From Magnetococcales bacterium (GTDB taxonomy: Bacteria; Pseudomonadota; Magnetococcia; Magnetococcales; Magnetaquicoccaceae), in assembly GCA_015231755.1 (NCBI GenBank), contig JADGAZ010000016.1, forward strand, positions 52,857 to 116,856: DNA of 64,000 nt, written 5' to 3'. The notes beneath the pieces were generated by a model. It saw only the letters and a list, made by a program, of their open reading frames with translations, did no database searches and was not told the DNA's origin. Both the position numbers and the translations under genes were made by a program. Shown here in pieces: positions 18,232 to 26,819 of this stretch. Position 1 is the stretch's first letter; each line of letters starts with the position of its first letter.

Positions 18232-19220
18232 ATCCAGCTTCGCAACCCGCCATGATGGGCAATGCTCCCGCTTTCGCGGCCATATTGCGTGCGTCACGCT
18301 TGGTGGCGGTCACCGGAGCCACGGTCTTGATCCAGGGCGAGTCCGGCGTGGGCAAGGAGCTGTTGGCCCGGGCGATCCACGATTGCAGTCCCCGCTGCAA
18401 AGGACCGTTCATACCGGTCAACTGCGCGGCCCTCTCCGAGTCATTGGTGGAAAGTGAACTGTTTGGCCATGCCAAGGGTGCGTTCACCGGTGCTTTGAGC
18501 GAACGGGCCGGACGTATCGCGGCGGCTCACGGTGGTACGCTTTTTTTGGACGAAATCGGGGACATGCCGCTTTCCATCCAGGCCAAGATGTTACGGTTTC
18601 TGGAAAATGGCGAATGTCAGCCCCTGGGACAGGAGCAGCCCCGCAAGGTGGATGTGCGTGTCGTGGCTGCGACCAATCGGGATCTGGTGGCGTTGGTGGC
18701 TGCCCAGCGGTTTCGTCAGGATCTGTTTTATCGATTGCAGGTGGTGCCGTTGGTATTGCCTCCTTTGCGGGAGCGCAGTCAGGATGTGGCGTTGTTGACC
18801 CAGGCGTTCTTGAGCCATTTTGCTGGTCAGCACGGTGTGGCTGTGCCTGCTTTTTCCCGTTCGGCCCAGGAGATGTTGCGTCATTATTCCTGGCCGGGCA
18901 ACATCCGGGAATTGCGCAATCTGTGTGAGCGGGCGGTGATTTTTCACGCCGGTCAGAACCTGGATGAAACTTTTGTCCAGGGGCAATTGATACCTCAGGC
19001 CATGCCGATGCCACATCCGGAAATCCCCTTTCCGGAGACCGGTGGTATGCAGGGCGCCATGGCCCTTCCTAATGGCGGCATCAGCCTCGACATCCTGGAA
19101 CGTGACATGATCCGTGCCGCCTTGGCCCGTACCCAGGGCAACCGCACCCATGCGGCCAAACTCCTCAATGTCAGTCGTGATACCCTGCTGTACCGCATGA
19201 AAAAACACGCCTTGCGTTGA
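18228..19220 (+). CDS. Sigma-54-dependent transcriptional activator without receiver domain
   Basis: 330 residues: an AAA+ domain with Walker A GESGVGKE, the sigma-54 contact loop GAFTGA, Walker [12 protein letters not shown] and the arginine-rich sensor region. A Fis-type helix-turn-helix follows at the C-terminus ([20 protein letters not shown]). Only about 15 residues precede the AAA+ domain, so the usual sensing domain is missing. Such PspF-like proteins are constitutively able to activate and are normally held by a partner protein. It overlaps the upstream membrane-protein gene by 4 bases, suggesting functional linkage. Its target promoters were not found in the window. Confidence 0.92.
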   Translation: MNPASQPAMMGNAPAFAAILRASRLVAVTGATVLIQGESGVGKELLARAIHDCSPRCKGPFIPVNCAALSESLVESELFGHAKGAFTGALSERAGRIAAAHGGTLFLDEIGDMPLSIQAKMLRFLENGECQPLGQEQPRKVDVRVVAATNRDLVALVAAQRFRQDLFYRLQVVPLVLPPLRERSQDVALLTQAFLSHFAGQHGVAVPAFSRSAQEMLRHYSWPGNIRELRNLCERAVIFHAGQNLDETFVQGQLIPQAMPMPHPEIPFPETGGMQGAMALPNGGISLDILERDMIRAALARTQGNRTHAAKLLNVSRDTLLYRMKKHALR

Positions 19221-19277
19221 TTGACTTCGAATTGTCCATAAGCCAGGAATCATAGGGAACAGGATAGGCACATGGAG

Positions 19278-19329
19278 GACGGATCACGCAGCCCAGGCGC
19301 GTTTTGCGCTGGTCCTCGTGATCCGTCCC
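19278..19329. repeat. Long intergenic hairpin between convergent genes
   Basis: A perfect 12-bp stem (GGACGGATCACG at 19278-19289, mirror at 19318-19329) encloses a second short stem (CCAGGCGC/GCGCTGG with one bulge). There is no T-run after it. It lies between the convergent sigma-54 activator and ctaB and may act as a shared terminator or a structured 3-prime end. Confidence 0.7.
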
Positions 19330-19416
19330 TCCCTTGTGTGTGACGCCGGGGATGGTTTGATGCCGGGGATCGTGCGTCGGGTGGTTCTTGCGCCGGAATC
19401 GAGCAAGGCCAGTGGA

Positions 19417-20298
19417 TCAGAATCCGGTCGCAGGCCAGTTCTTGTCCGCCAGGATGGAGATGAACAATCCCCCCAGATAGCGCATGGAAGCCATGAAGTT
19501 TTTCCAGGCGAGGGGACGGTTGTGGGGATCCTTGAGCAGGGCGTGATTGAGTCTTAAAAAGTCGATGCCGAACAGGACAGCTCCCACCGCGTAGATTGCT
19601 CCCAACTCATGCATGAACCAGGGCAGCAGGGAGATTCCCACCATCAGCAGGGTGTTGGCGAGGATCACCTGCGCGGTTTTGGCCTCTCCCACCACCACCG
19701 GCAGCATGGGCACACCCACCAGGCGATACTCTTCCTTGAGATAGATGGCCAGACTCCAGAAGTGGGACGGGGTCCAGAGAAACAGCACCAGAGCCATGAG
19801 GATGGGCAGGGTATAAAGTTCCGGGTGGACCGAGGTGGCGCCGGCCAACACCGCGAAGCTTCCCGCCGATCCACCGATGACGATGTTGAGCCAGGTTCGT
19901 CTTTTCAGCCAGATGGTGTAGACCACCCCATACAGAAAGGTGCCCAATGCCAGATGGAGCGCGGCCACCGGATTGAAGAACCACATCAACAGGCTGACAC
20001 CGGCGATGGTAAAAAAGAGCGCCAGCCATAAAATGCGGGCGGGGTTTTGGTTGGACTCGTCGGCGGCCAGGGGGCGATGGGCGGTGCGGGGCATGCGGCG
20101 GTCGATGTCCCGGTCCCAGAAGTGGTTGACCACGGCGGAACCGGCAGAACCGAACATCATGGCCACAGCCAAGGCCAGAATCGCCGAAGCCCGATACTGT
20201 TCGGCCACGGCCATATGGGACACCACAGCGGTCAGGGCGATCATCAAGCCGATTTTGGGCTTGCACAGTTCAATATATTGAGTCCAGGTCAGGGACAT
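19417..20298 (-). CDS. ctaB: Protoheme IX farnesyltransferase (heme O synthase)
   Basis: 293 residues, full length, UbiA superfamily with about nine membrane helices. The Asp-rich prenyl-binding motif NHFWDRDIDRRMPRTAHRPL is clear, and the second conserved loop (KRRTWLNIVIGGSAGSFA) is present. It makes heme O from protoheme, the precursor of heme A. It is the last gene of the cox operon, so it supplies the heme of the oxidase encoded upstream. No ctaA (heme A synthase) is in the window, so whether the oxidase carries heme A or O is open. Confidence 0.95.
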   Translation of the reverse strand: MSLTWTQYIELCKPKIGLMIALTAVVSHMAVAEQYRASAILALAVAMMFGSAGSAVVNHFWDRDIDRRMPRTAHRPLAADESNQNPARILWLALFFTIAGVSLLMWFFNPVAALHLALGTFLYGVVYTIWLKRRTWLNIVIGGSAGSFAVLAGATSVHPELYTLPILMALVLFLWTPSHFWSLAIYLKEEYRLVGVPMLPVVVGEAKTAQVILANTLLMVGISLLPWFMHELGAIYAVGAVLFGIDFLRLNHALLKDPHNRPLAWKNFMASMRYLGGLFISILADKNWPATGF

Positions 20299-20345
20299 GG
20301 CCGGATTCGCCTTGCGGTCGCGTGTGATAGGGATGAACGGGTGGA

Positions 20346-20558
20346 TCAGGGCGTTTTTTGGGGAGCGTGTTGGGCGGCTTTGGCAGCGGCTTTGGCGGCA
20401 GCGGCTTCCAGATCTTTTTGCGAACGGTTGGCCGGATCATACTGCTTGACAAAGTTTTGGGTCAAAAAGCCGATCAGAATCAAAGCAAGAATAAAAAAGA
20501 AAATGCCTGCCCGGTTCATCCGTTTGCGCAGTTCCGGGGTGATGGGTCTGGGTTCCAT
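20346..20558 (-). CDS. Small membrane protein of the cox operon (CoxF-like position)
   Basis: 70 residues: a basic N-terminus (TPELRKRMNR), one membrane helix (AGIFFFILALILIGFL) and an Ala/Lys-rich C-terminal tail (DLEAAAAKAAAKAAQ) that could form a helix. It lies between coxA and ctaB on the same strand, where many proteobacteria encode a small oxidase-associated protein such as CoxF. I infer an assembly or accessory role from position and topology only. Confidence 0.7.
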   Translation of the reverse strand: MEPRPITPELRKRMNRAGIFFFILALILIGFLTQNFVKQYDPANRSQKDLEAAAAKAAAKAAQHAPQKTP

Positions 20559-20645
20559 ATTGGTTTGACTCGTGGGTGCGTGTGGTGACGTTTTGTTTCG
20601 GGGAGCCGGGGAGGCTTGGAGAAGCCTCCCCGGTAAGGTCCATCA

Positions 20646-22250
20646 TTATTTGTAGGTGTAGGGCGTCCAGTTGGCGTCCACGGTCACCGGTTTCGGGAAG
20701 TTGCCCGGGCCCGGAGGTGTGGCGGTGTGGGTCCACTCCAGAGAGTTGGATCCCCACGGATTGTCCGTGGCTTTTTCACCTTTGATGGCGCTGATGATCC
20801 AGTTGCTGATGGTCAGCACCATGCCGATGGCCACGATGAAGGCGCCGATGGTGGCCACTTTGTGGTAGCCGGCGAAATGGGCCGGGAATTGGGAGTAGTC
20901 CCAATACCGCCGGGGCATGCCTTCGACACCGATGATGAACAGGGGCCAGAAGGTGATGTTGACGCCGATGAAGTTGAACCAGAAGCCGATCTTGCCTTGT
21001 TTGACATTGAGCATGCGACCGGAGATCTTCGGGAACCAGAAGTCAACGGCGGCAAACACGGAGAAGGTGGCGAAGATGCCCATGATGAAGTGGAAGTGGG
21101 CATGGGTGAAGGAGGTTTCGCCGAGATGCACGGACATGGCGGTCAGGGCCAGGGGGATGCCGGTCAGACCACCGATCAGCAGCAGATAGAGGGCTGCGGT
21201 GCCATAGTACATGGGGATGTTGAAGGTGATGGCGCCCTTGTACAAGGTACCGAACAAGGAGATGGTCATCAGGCCCACGGGAACCGAAATCAGCAGGGTG
21301 GTGACCATCTGACCCAGGCGCAGCCAGTCGGGCATGCCGGAGTAGTAGAGGTGATGGATCCACACTTCGCCGGAGATGGCCACCAGCAGACACATGCCGC
21401 CGTAGACCGCCGCCTTGTAGTTGAAGATGGGGTTTTTGGCCATGGTGGCGAAGATTTCGTAGAAGATGCCCATGGCCGGCAGGAAGATCACGTAGACCGC
21501 CGGATGGGAGTAGAACCAGAAGAGGTTTTGATACAGCAGCACGTCGCCGCCGTTGGCCGGATCGAAGAAGTGGGTACCCAGATAGCGGTCAAACAGCAGC
21601 AGGGTGACCGCGGAGGCCAGCACCGGCACGAAGATCAACTGGATGAGCAGAGCGGTGAAGCAGGACCAGACGAACATGTTGAGCTGGTTCCAACCCATGC
21701 CCGGGGCGCGCATGTAGATGATGGTGACCAGGAAGTTGACCGCCGCCAGGATGGAGGAGAAACCCATCAGGTGAACGGTGAAGACGTACAAGGAGGTGTT
21801 GCCCGCCGTGGTGACGGAGTAGGGGGGATACCCGGTCCACATCACGTCCGGTTTGTCCGGCACGACGAAGGTCAACAGGGCCACCACGATGCCGGCCCAG
21901 AAGAGCCACACCGACAGGGCGTTGATGCGGGGGAAGGCCACATCCTTGGCGCCGATCATCAGGGGCAGCAGATAGTTGGCCGCAAACCCGGTGAGACCGG
22001 GAATGAGGAAGCCCAGAATCATGGCCGCGCCATGAAAATAGAGCCAGACATTGTATTGATCACCACCGGTATAGACATCGGAGACGATGGTGGGTCCGGG
22101 TGCGGACTGCTCGATGCGGATCAGCAGTGCCATGATGCCGGCCACGGCGAAGGCCGCAATGGATCCGATGAGATAGAGGATGCCAATGCGTTTGTGATCG
22201 GTTGAGAATATCCATTCACTTAATTTGAAGCCAGACGATGCGGTGCTCAT
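20646..22250 (-). CDS. ctaD: Cytochrome c oxidase subunit I, A2-like with altered K-channel
   Basis: 534 residues, twelve-helix heme-copper oxidase core. Heme a ligands H73 and H387, heme a3 ligand H385, CuB ligands H249, H299 and H300, and the cross-linked Tyr253 (HPAVY) are all there. The D-channel entry is kept (D103, N92, N110). The glutamate of HPEVY is replaced (HPAVY) and preceded by Tyr247-Ser248, the YS signature of type A2 oxidases. In the K-channel segment, canonical PTGIK reads PVGLM: the Lys is Met328 and the Thr is Val325. It reduces oxygen to water while pumping protons. The A2-like assignment is by motif; the missing Lys is unusual. Confidence 0.95.
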   Translation of the reverse strand: MSTASSGFKLSEWIFSTDHKRIGILYLIGSIAAFAVAGIMALLIRIEQSAPGPTIVSDVYTGGDQYNVWLYFHGAAMILGFLIPGLTGFAANYLLPLMIGAKDVAFPRINALSVWLFWAGIVVALLTFVVPDKPDVMWTGYPPYSVTTAGNTSLYVFTVHLMGFSSILAAVNFLVTIIYMRAPGMGWNQLNMFVWSCFTALLIQLIFVPVLASAVTLLLFDRYLGTHFFDPANGGDVLLYQNLFWFYSHPAVYVIFLPAMGIFYEIFATMAKNPIFNYKAAVYGGMCLLVAISGEVWIHHLYYSGMPDWLRLGQMVTTLLISVPVGLMTISLFGTLYKGAITFNIPMYYGTAALYLLLIGGLTGIPLALTAMSVHLGETSFTHAHFHFIMGIFATFSVFAAVDFWFPKISGRMLNVKQGKIGFWFNFIGVNITFWPLFIIGVEGMPRRYWDYSQFPAHFAGYHKVATIGAFIVAIGMVLTISNWIISAIKGEKATDNPWGSNSLEWTHTATPPGPGNFPKPVTVDANWTPYTYK

Positions 22251-22309
22251 ACGATCCTATCCCCTTTTTCCTTCCAAAGATCTGTTATAGGCCAACCGTG
22301 CGACCGATT

Positions 22310-23041
22310 TCAGGCACCGGCGCCCTGTTTTTGTTTCGCGACCCAGGTGTCGAACTCGGCCTGGGGAACCACCTTGACCTTGGTCCACATGAAGGAGTGG
22401 CGGTTGCCGCAATATTCGGCACAGGTGGCGATGGTTTCGCCCTCTTTGGTGGGCTGGAACCACAAGTAGGTCACACGACCGGGCATCAGGTCTTCCTTGA
22501 CCCGATAGTCGGGCAGGAAGAAGGAGTGAACCACGTCGGTGGAGGTCATGCGCAGCACCACGGGCTTGCCGACCGGAACCACCAAGCCTTCGCCTTCCTT
22601 GGAGTCGGGCATGAAGGAGGTGCTGACACCGTTGTCGTATTCAAAAGCCCAGTTCCACATGCTGCCGGTGACTTTGACTTCCATGGCATTGCGGGGAACG
22701 TTGCGGTATTCGTTCCAGACGGTCCAACCTTTGGCCGCCAGATAGAAGTCGTCGGCCATGAAGAGAAACGCCGGCACAACGGCGAAGCTGATCGCACCGA
22801 TTTTGCTCAGTTTCGGACCTTCTCCGATCTGATTGGGACGGGTGGCGCGATATTTCCAGACCCAGTACAAACCCGCTGACAAGAAAATGATGCCGATGAT
22901 CAACAGGTCGAGCAACACGTGATACCAAAGATGATTCCAACTGGCCGTTGGATCCGGCATCGCCACCTTCTCACCCGCCCCGGCCATCGCGGCGTGTAGT
23001 CCGAGGCCCATCAGGACCATCGCGGAAACTGCCCGTTTCAT
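22310..23041 (-). CDS. ctaC: Cytochrome c oxidase subunit II with CuA site
   Basis: About 243 residues: signal peptide, two membrane helices, then a cupredoxin domain. The CuA motif CAEYCGNRHSFM holds both cysteines, Glu, His and Met, with the first His in VVHSFFLPD. It takes electrons from cytochrome c. No C-terminal heme c domain follows, so this is a two-subunit-style aa3 type rather than caa3. The ATG at 23041 has AGGAG seven bases upstream; a start at 23056 would overlap the upstream gene and lacks such a site. Confidence 0.95.
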   Translation of the reverse strand: MKRAVSAMVLMGLGLHAAMAGAGEKVAMPDPTASWNHLWYHVLLDLLIIGIIFLSAGLYWVWKYRATRPNQIGEGPKLSKIGAISFAVVPAFLFMADDFYLAAKGWTVWNEYRNVPRNAMEVKVTGSMWNWAFEYDNGVSTSFMPDSKEGEGLVVPVGKPVVLRMTSTDVVHSFFLPDYRVKEDLMPGRVTYLWFQPTKEGETIATCAEYCGNRHSFMWTKVKVVPQAEFDTWVAKQKQGAGA

Positions 23042-23052
23042 GAATATTCTCC

Positions 23053-23883
23053 TCATTTATTGATGTGCTTGCGATGATAAATCCGATAGATCCCCAAAGA
23101 TCCCACCAATAGGCCGATGCCCAGAAGGAAAGATCCCAATCCTACAAAGACCGGAATGCTCAAGGTGTAACGACCTTCCTTGAAGTTATAGCTGTAACAG
23201 AGGCTTACCAAGTAATCAATCGTTTCCGACGGATGGAACTGATTGGATTTGGCCTCCAGCAACGCCAGTTCGATGTCCTTTGGGGTGACGTTCAAAACAT
23301 TAAGGTAACGGGCCACCCGGCCTTCCGCATTCAGAATCAGCACGATGGTAGGGTGGAAAAACGTTTTGTCACGGGGGGACCAGAAAAACTTGTACCCCAC
23401 TTTGCCCATCTCTTGTTGGATGATTTCCGGATTCTCGAACCGGGTGAAACGCCAGTCCCGGATGGGATCATCGGGCAGATCCAACTGTTTGGTGAATTTG
23501 CTCAGGCTGTCCGCAGTGTCGTTTTTGTCAAAAGAGACAAAGACCACATTGAATCCTTTTCCCGCCTTGAGCGCCTTGACATCCTTCAACAACTCTTTTA
23601 ATGCGATTCCGACATTGAAACAGGCACCATCACAGGTGTAGTAAGCCGGAACCAACACGAACGGCAGATCGGGGAGATCCTCGAATTTCAGTGGCGCCCC
23701 TTTCTCATCCAGCAGGGTCACTTCTTTGCCGAATTTGACCCCGAGGAATTTTTGTTCATCAATGCGGAAGATGGCAGGGTCGATGTCGGAGTTTTCCGTG
23801 GGTTTGGAAAAGGCCCAGGCCCCGTTGGTCATCACTGCCCAGAACACTATGGCTGTAAGCCACGACATCCACCGCTTGCCCAT
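23053..23883 (-). CDS. SCO1/SenC-family copper chaperone
   Basis: 276 residues, thioredoxin-like fold. The copper-binding CxxxC is in YYTCDGACFNVG, and the distal histidine is in FFHPTIVLIL. An N-terminal signal/anchor and a C-terminal membrane helix (FVGLGSFLLGIGLLVGSLG) tether it to the membrane facing the periplasm. SCO proteins metallate or reduce the CuA site of subunit II, whose gene follows directly. No CtaG/Cox11 is in the window, so CuB insertion must rely on something else. Confidence 0.92.
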   Translation of the reverse strand: MGKRWMSWLTAIVFWAVMTNGAWAFSKPTENSDIDPAIFRIDEQKFLGVKFGKEVTLLDEKGAPLKFEDLPDLPFVLVPAYYTCDGACFNVGIALKELLKDVKALKAGKGFNVVFVSFDKNDTADSLSKFTKQLDLPDDPIRDWRFTRFENPEIIQQEMGKVGYKFFWSPRDKTFFHPTIVLILNAEGRVARYLNVLNVTPKDIELALLEAKSNQFHPSETIDYLVSLCYSYNFKEGRYTLSIPVFVGLGSFLLGIGLLVGSLGIYRIYHRKHINK

Positions 23884-23991
23884 GATCGCCCGCTTGATTC
23901 CTAAAGACTGGTACTGGGTCGGAAAAGGCCTGGATTGCGCCCGTTTTTGATGGCTGGGCGCAATCCGGGAGAGTTTCCGTTGTATTTTCTA

Positions 23992-24768
23992 TTACCAATA
24001 ATAGATCTGGGAGACCACGAAGAACCAGACCACGTCCACGAAGTGCCAGTACAGGCCCACGCAGAAGGTCAGATACTTGTTGGTGCGGCCTGCCAGGGCG
24101 GCGATGAGTACTGTCAGGAACGAGCCGAGACCCACCACCACATGGGAAGCATGAAAACCGGTGATGGAATAAAAGGCCGTGCTGTAGGCGTTGGTGGACG
24201 GCTTGAAGTTCAGGTGGAAGAGATGGCTGTACTCGTAAACGGTACAGGCGAGAAAGATGCCGCCCAGAACGATGGAGATGAACACCCACAAACGGAAGCC
24301 ACCGATATCGTTGTGGCTCATCTTTTCTTCAGCCACATGATAGGTGAGGCTGGAGGCCACCAGAATGACGGTCATGATGATGGGCAGCACCAGATTCATT
24401 TCCGTGGGGGTGCCAGCCGGGGGCCAGTTCGGGCCTGCGGAAAGACGCATGGTCCAATAGGAGATGAACAAGCCCAGGAAGATGAAGACTTCGGAAACGA
24501 TGAAGATCGGCAGGGCGATCGGGGTCAGGCCTTCCATGACCGGTTCCTGGGTCAAGGCTTCGGCGGTCCATTTGGCGATTCCGGCCAGCAACAGCGGCAC
24601 GCCGAGTCCGGCACAGATTTGGGTGTATAAAATGTTGTTGTAGCTGAACCAGGAAATGAAACCGAAAACAACCAGGAATAAAACGCCCAACACAATCAAC
24701 AATGGTGCTACGCTGGTTTCCCAGTGGTGGGCATGCGCATGGGCATGACCGGATGCGGAATTCGCCAT
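23992..24768 (-). CDS. ctaE: Cytochrome c oxidase subunit III
   Basis: 258 residues with about seven membrane helices. FITGFHASHVVVGLGSFL-type and HFVDVVWFFVVSQIYYW motifs (with the ending WHFVDVVW) are typical of subunit III. A His/Ala-rich N-terminus (GHAHAHAHH) precedes the first helix. AGGAG lies nine bases before the ATG. It is the first gene of the operon coxC-sco-coxB-coxA-small-ctaB, an unusual order because subunit III is usually last. A perfect palindrome for an FNR-like regulator lies about 130-150 bases upstream. Confidence 0.94.
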   Translation of the reverse strand: MANSASGHAHAHAHHWETSVAPLLIVLGVLFLVVFGFISWFSYNNILYTQICAGLGVPLLLAGIAKWTAEALTQEPVMEGLTPIALPIFIVSEVFIFLGLFISYWTMRLSAGPNWPPAGTPTEMNLVLPIIMTVILVASSLTYHVAEEKMSHNDIGGFRLWVFISIVLGGIFLACTVYEYSHLFHLNFKPSTNAYSTAFYSITGFHASHVVVGLGSFLTVLIAALAGRTNKYLTFCVGLYWHFVDVVWFFVVSQIYYW

Positions 24769-25071
24769 CTTGCTATTCTCCTTAGTTTCATTAATGAATC
24801 GATACAGGGTCCCTTGTTTAAGGGCGCCCGATGGAACTAATCCCCAAATTTTTGGTCACAGAAAGTATCATTGATGGATGTTAGAGTCAATTCAAATTTT
24901 GACAATTGTCAAAATTATGTGGCTGTGAGATCTGGAGGTGAATTGTCATTAAAAATATACGTTAATGATTACTAATTTATATTTTATACGAAATATATTT
25001 TGAATTGGACTGGCAGGCTTTCTCTGGAATAGGATCCGAAAAGTCTCTATTATTGTGTATTCGTATATCGC
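24769..25071. other. Divergent control region between coxC and fnr
   Basis: 303 bases, clearly AT-rich, holding the 22-bp palindrome at 24895-24916. A possible minus-strand promoter for coxC is TTGACT (24890-24885), a 17-bp spacer and TACTTT (24867-24862). This would place the palindrome centre near -50, not the usual -41.5, so the promoter call is tentative. A possible plus-strand -10 TATTAT lies at 25048-25053. Confidence 0.5.
24895..24916. promoter_or_regulatory. Perfect 22-bp palindrome, FNR/CRP-family operator
   Basis: AATTTTGACAA at 24895-24905 is followed by its exact reverse complement at 24906-24916. The core TTGAC-AATT-GTCAA has the size and layout of FNR-family sites (TTGAT-N4-ATCAA), with C/G at the fifth position. 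It lies between the coxC operon and the FNR-like gene, so it probably controls oxygen-dependent expression of one or both. Confidence 0.8.
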
Positions 25072-25845
25072 ATGAAAGATGACAATCTTGCGATAATCTC
25101 TTTGGAATCTGTCTGGGAAAATCCTATGGAAGTTGCAGAAACCGGTTGTCCCGATCCGTTTGAGGTCGCCTGCGAGCATTGCAAATTGTATGGTTTTTTG
25201 CGTCTGTTGGAACAAATGGGGCTGGATTCTTCCCCTTATTTTTTGTCCCGCCATCGTGAGATTGCCAAAGGGGATCGACTGTTTGAAACCGGTCAGACCT
25301 TTCATGGTATTTATGCGGTCAAGAAAGGCAGTTTCAAGAGTCATACGATGGCGGATGATCCGGAAGGACAGATCTCCGGATTTTATTTGCCAGGAGAGTT
25401 GCTTGGATTGGATGCCATTCGGATCGGGGTTTACGGTTATCAGGCCACGGCCCTGGAGGCTGGTCTGGTGTGTCTGTTGCCGTTCAATCGGCTGGAACAA
25501 CTGGGAGCCAGCGTGTCCCTGTTTCAAGAGCAGTTGATTCAGGTACTGGTGGAGCAGGTGCGGCACGATCAGCATCAGGCGTTGCTGGTTGGCAGACGGA
25601 GCGCCGAGGAGCGGTTGGGGATGTTTTTGCTTAATCTGGGGGAGCGCTACGAACGGCACGGATTTGGGAGTGGGGAGTTCCGTTTGCCCATGTTGCAGAA
25701 TGATATCGCCAATTATCTGGGATTATCCATCGAGACGGTCAGCCGCACCTTGCGCAGTTTTCGGGAGCAGGGGTTGGTGCGGGTGCAAGGCAGGCGGGTG
25801 AGTCTTCTCGATTCTCCCCGCCTGCGTTCTCTGACCCGCACCTGA
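25072..25845 (+). CDS. FNR-like Crp/Fnr-family transcriptional regulator
   Basis: 257 residues: cyclic-nucleotide-type beta-roll (GIYAVKKGSFKSHTM, QISGFYLPGELLGLDAI) and a helix-turn-helix with DIANYLGLSIETVSR. The DNA-reading residues E221, S224 and R225 match FNR. Cysteines C26, C34, C37 and C134 could bind a 4Fe-4S cluster. C134 (GLVCLLPF) aligns with the fourth FNR ligand, but the N-terminal spacing is C-x7-C-x2-C instead of FNR's C-x2-C-x5-C. It stands divergent to the cox operon and convergent with ccoNOP, so it likely switches oxidases with oxygen. No good ribosome site; Met19 (25126) is an alternative start. Confidence 0.92.
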   Translation: MKDDNLAIISLESVWENPMEVAETGCPDPFEVACEHCKLYGFLRLLEQMGLDSSPYFLSRHREIAKGDRLFETGQTFHGIYAVKKGSFKSHTMADDPEGQISGFYLPGELLGLDAIRIGVYGYQATALEAGLVCLLPFNRLEQLGASVSLFQEQLIQVLVEQVRHDQHQALLVGRRSAEERLGMFLLNLGERYERHGFGSGEFRLPMLQNDIANYLGLSIETVSRTLRSFREQGLVRVQGRRVSLLDSPRLRSLTRT

Positions 25846-25890
25846 AAGCCTGGGCGTGTCTTTGGTCGGCTGACCGTCTCACGACTTTGA

Positions 25891-26802
25891 TTATTGACCG
25901 CCGCCCAGACTGTGGACGTAAATGGTCAACTGCTTGATGGCCAACGGATCCAGTTGCCGACCCGTGTCCTTGGAGCCTTTGGCCCAGGCGGGCATGAGGC
26001 CGCTGCGACCCATGGCGATGGATTGACGCACCACGGCGGGGTCTCCGCCATACAGCCAGATCGCATCCGACAGATTGGGGGCGCCGACCGGGGGCGGCGG
26101 TTGGCCGTTCACGGTATCCTTGAGGGAGCCTTTACCCTTGTCCCCGTGGCAGGCGTTGCAGGCGGCTTCCCCGTGGAACAGGGCGTCGCCACGGACGGCG
26201 GCGGTCGCATCCTGGTTTTTGCCCGACAGGGACAACACATAGGCGGTCAGGTCATTGACCTGGGCCTCCGAGAAGTTGCCTCCGGCGGATTTCAGATGTG
26301 CCGGCATCTGTCCCACGCGGCCATTGGAGATGGTCTCGTGAATGGTTTCCAGATCGCCGCCGAACAGCCAGTCGTCATCCGCCAGAGTGGGGAAGCCTCC
26401 CGCCTTGACGCCAACGCCGCCGCTGCCGTGACAGGGCGCGCAGTTGTCGCCAAAGAGCGCCTTGCCACCGGAAATGGCGTATTGCAGCAGTTGATTGTCC
26501 TGGCTGATCTCCTTCAAGGAGAGCTTTTCCAGTTTGTCGTTGAACGGCTTTTGATGGGCGCGGGCGGCGTCCATTTCTTTGTTGTATTCCCCGTGCATGG
26601 ACCAGCCCAGGGTTCCCTTGGTAAAGCCATCCGCCAGGGGCCAAGTCGGATAAAGCACCCAGTAGCCGAAGGCCCAGACGATCGTGGCCCAGAAGGTGTA
26701 AAGCCACCATTTCGGCAAGGGGTTGTTGTATTCCTTCAACGGGAAGCCTTCGTCGTCATCCCATTGGTGACCAGTGGTTTCCACTTCTTTCTTGTCCGCC
26801 AT
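25891..26802 (-). CDS. ccoP: cbb3-type oxidase subunit CcoP (diheme cytochrome c)
   Basis: 303 residues, typical CcoP length. One membrane helix (WWLYTFWATIVWAFGYWVL, about 32-50) precedes two periplasmic cytochrome c domains with CxxCH at C121-H125 and C215-H219. The axial methionines are probably in GQMPAHL and GLMPAWA. It passes electrons to CcoO and CcoN. Last gene of ccoN-ccoO-ccoP (minus); 17 bases separate it from ccoO, with no ccoQ between them. The fnr-like gene converges on it from the other side. Confidence 0.96.
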   Translation of the reverse strand: MADKKEVETTGHQWDDDEGFPLKEYNNPLPKWWLYTFWATIVWAFGYWVLYPTWPLADGFTKGTLGWSMHGEYNKEMDAARAHQKPFNDKLEKLSLKEISQDNQLLQYAISGGKALFGDNCAPCHGSGGVGVKAGGFPTLADDDWLFGGDLETIHETISNGRVGQMPAHLKSAGGNFSEAQVNDLTAYVLSLSGKNQDATAAVRGDALFHGEAACNACHGDKGKGSLKDTVNGQPPPPVGAPNLSDAIWLYGGDPAVVRQSIAMGRSGLMPAWAKGSKDTGRQLDPLAIKQLTIYVHSLGGGQ

Positions 26803-26819
26803 TGAAGTCTCCTTTCAGT

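Noticed and set aside
20727..22205. A 492-codon open frame opposite the oxidase subunit I gene
   Set aside because: Low-complexity composition (G, H, Q, D) and no ribosome site; the real gene on the other strand is beyond doubt.
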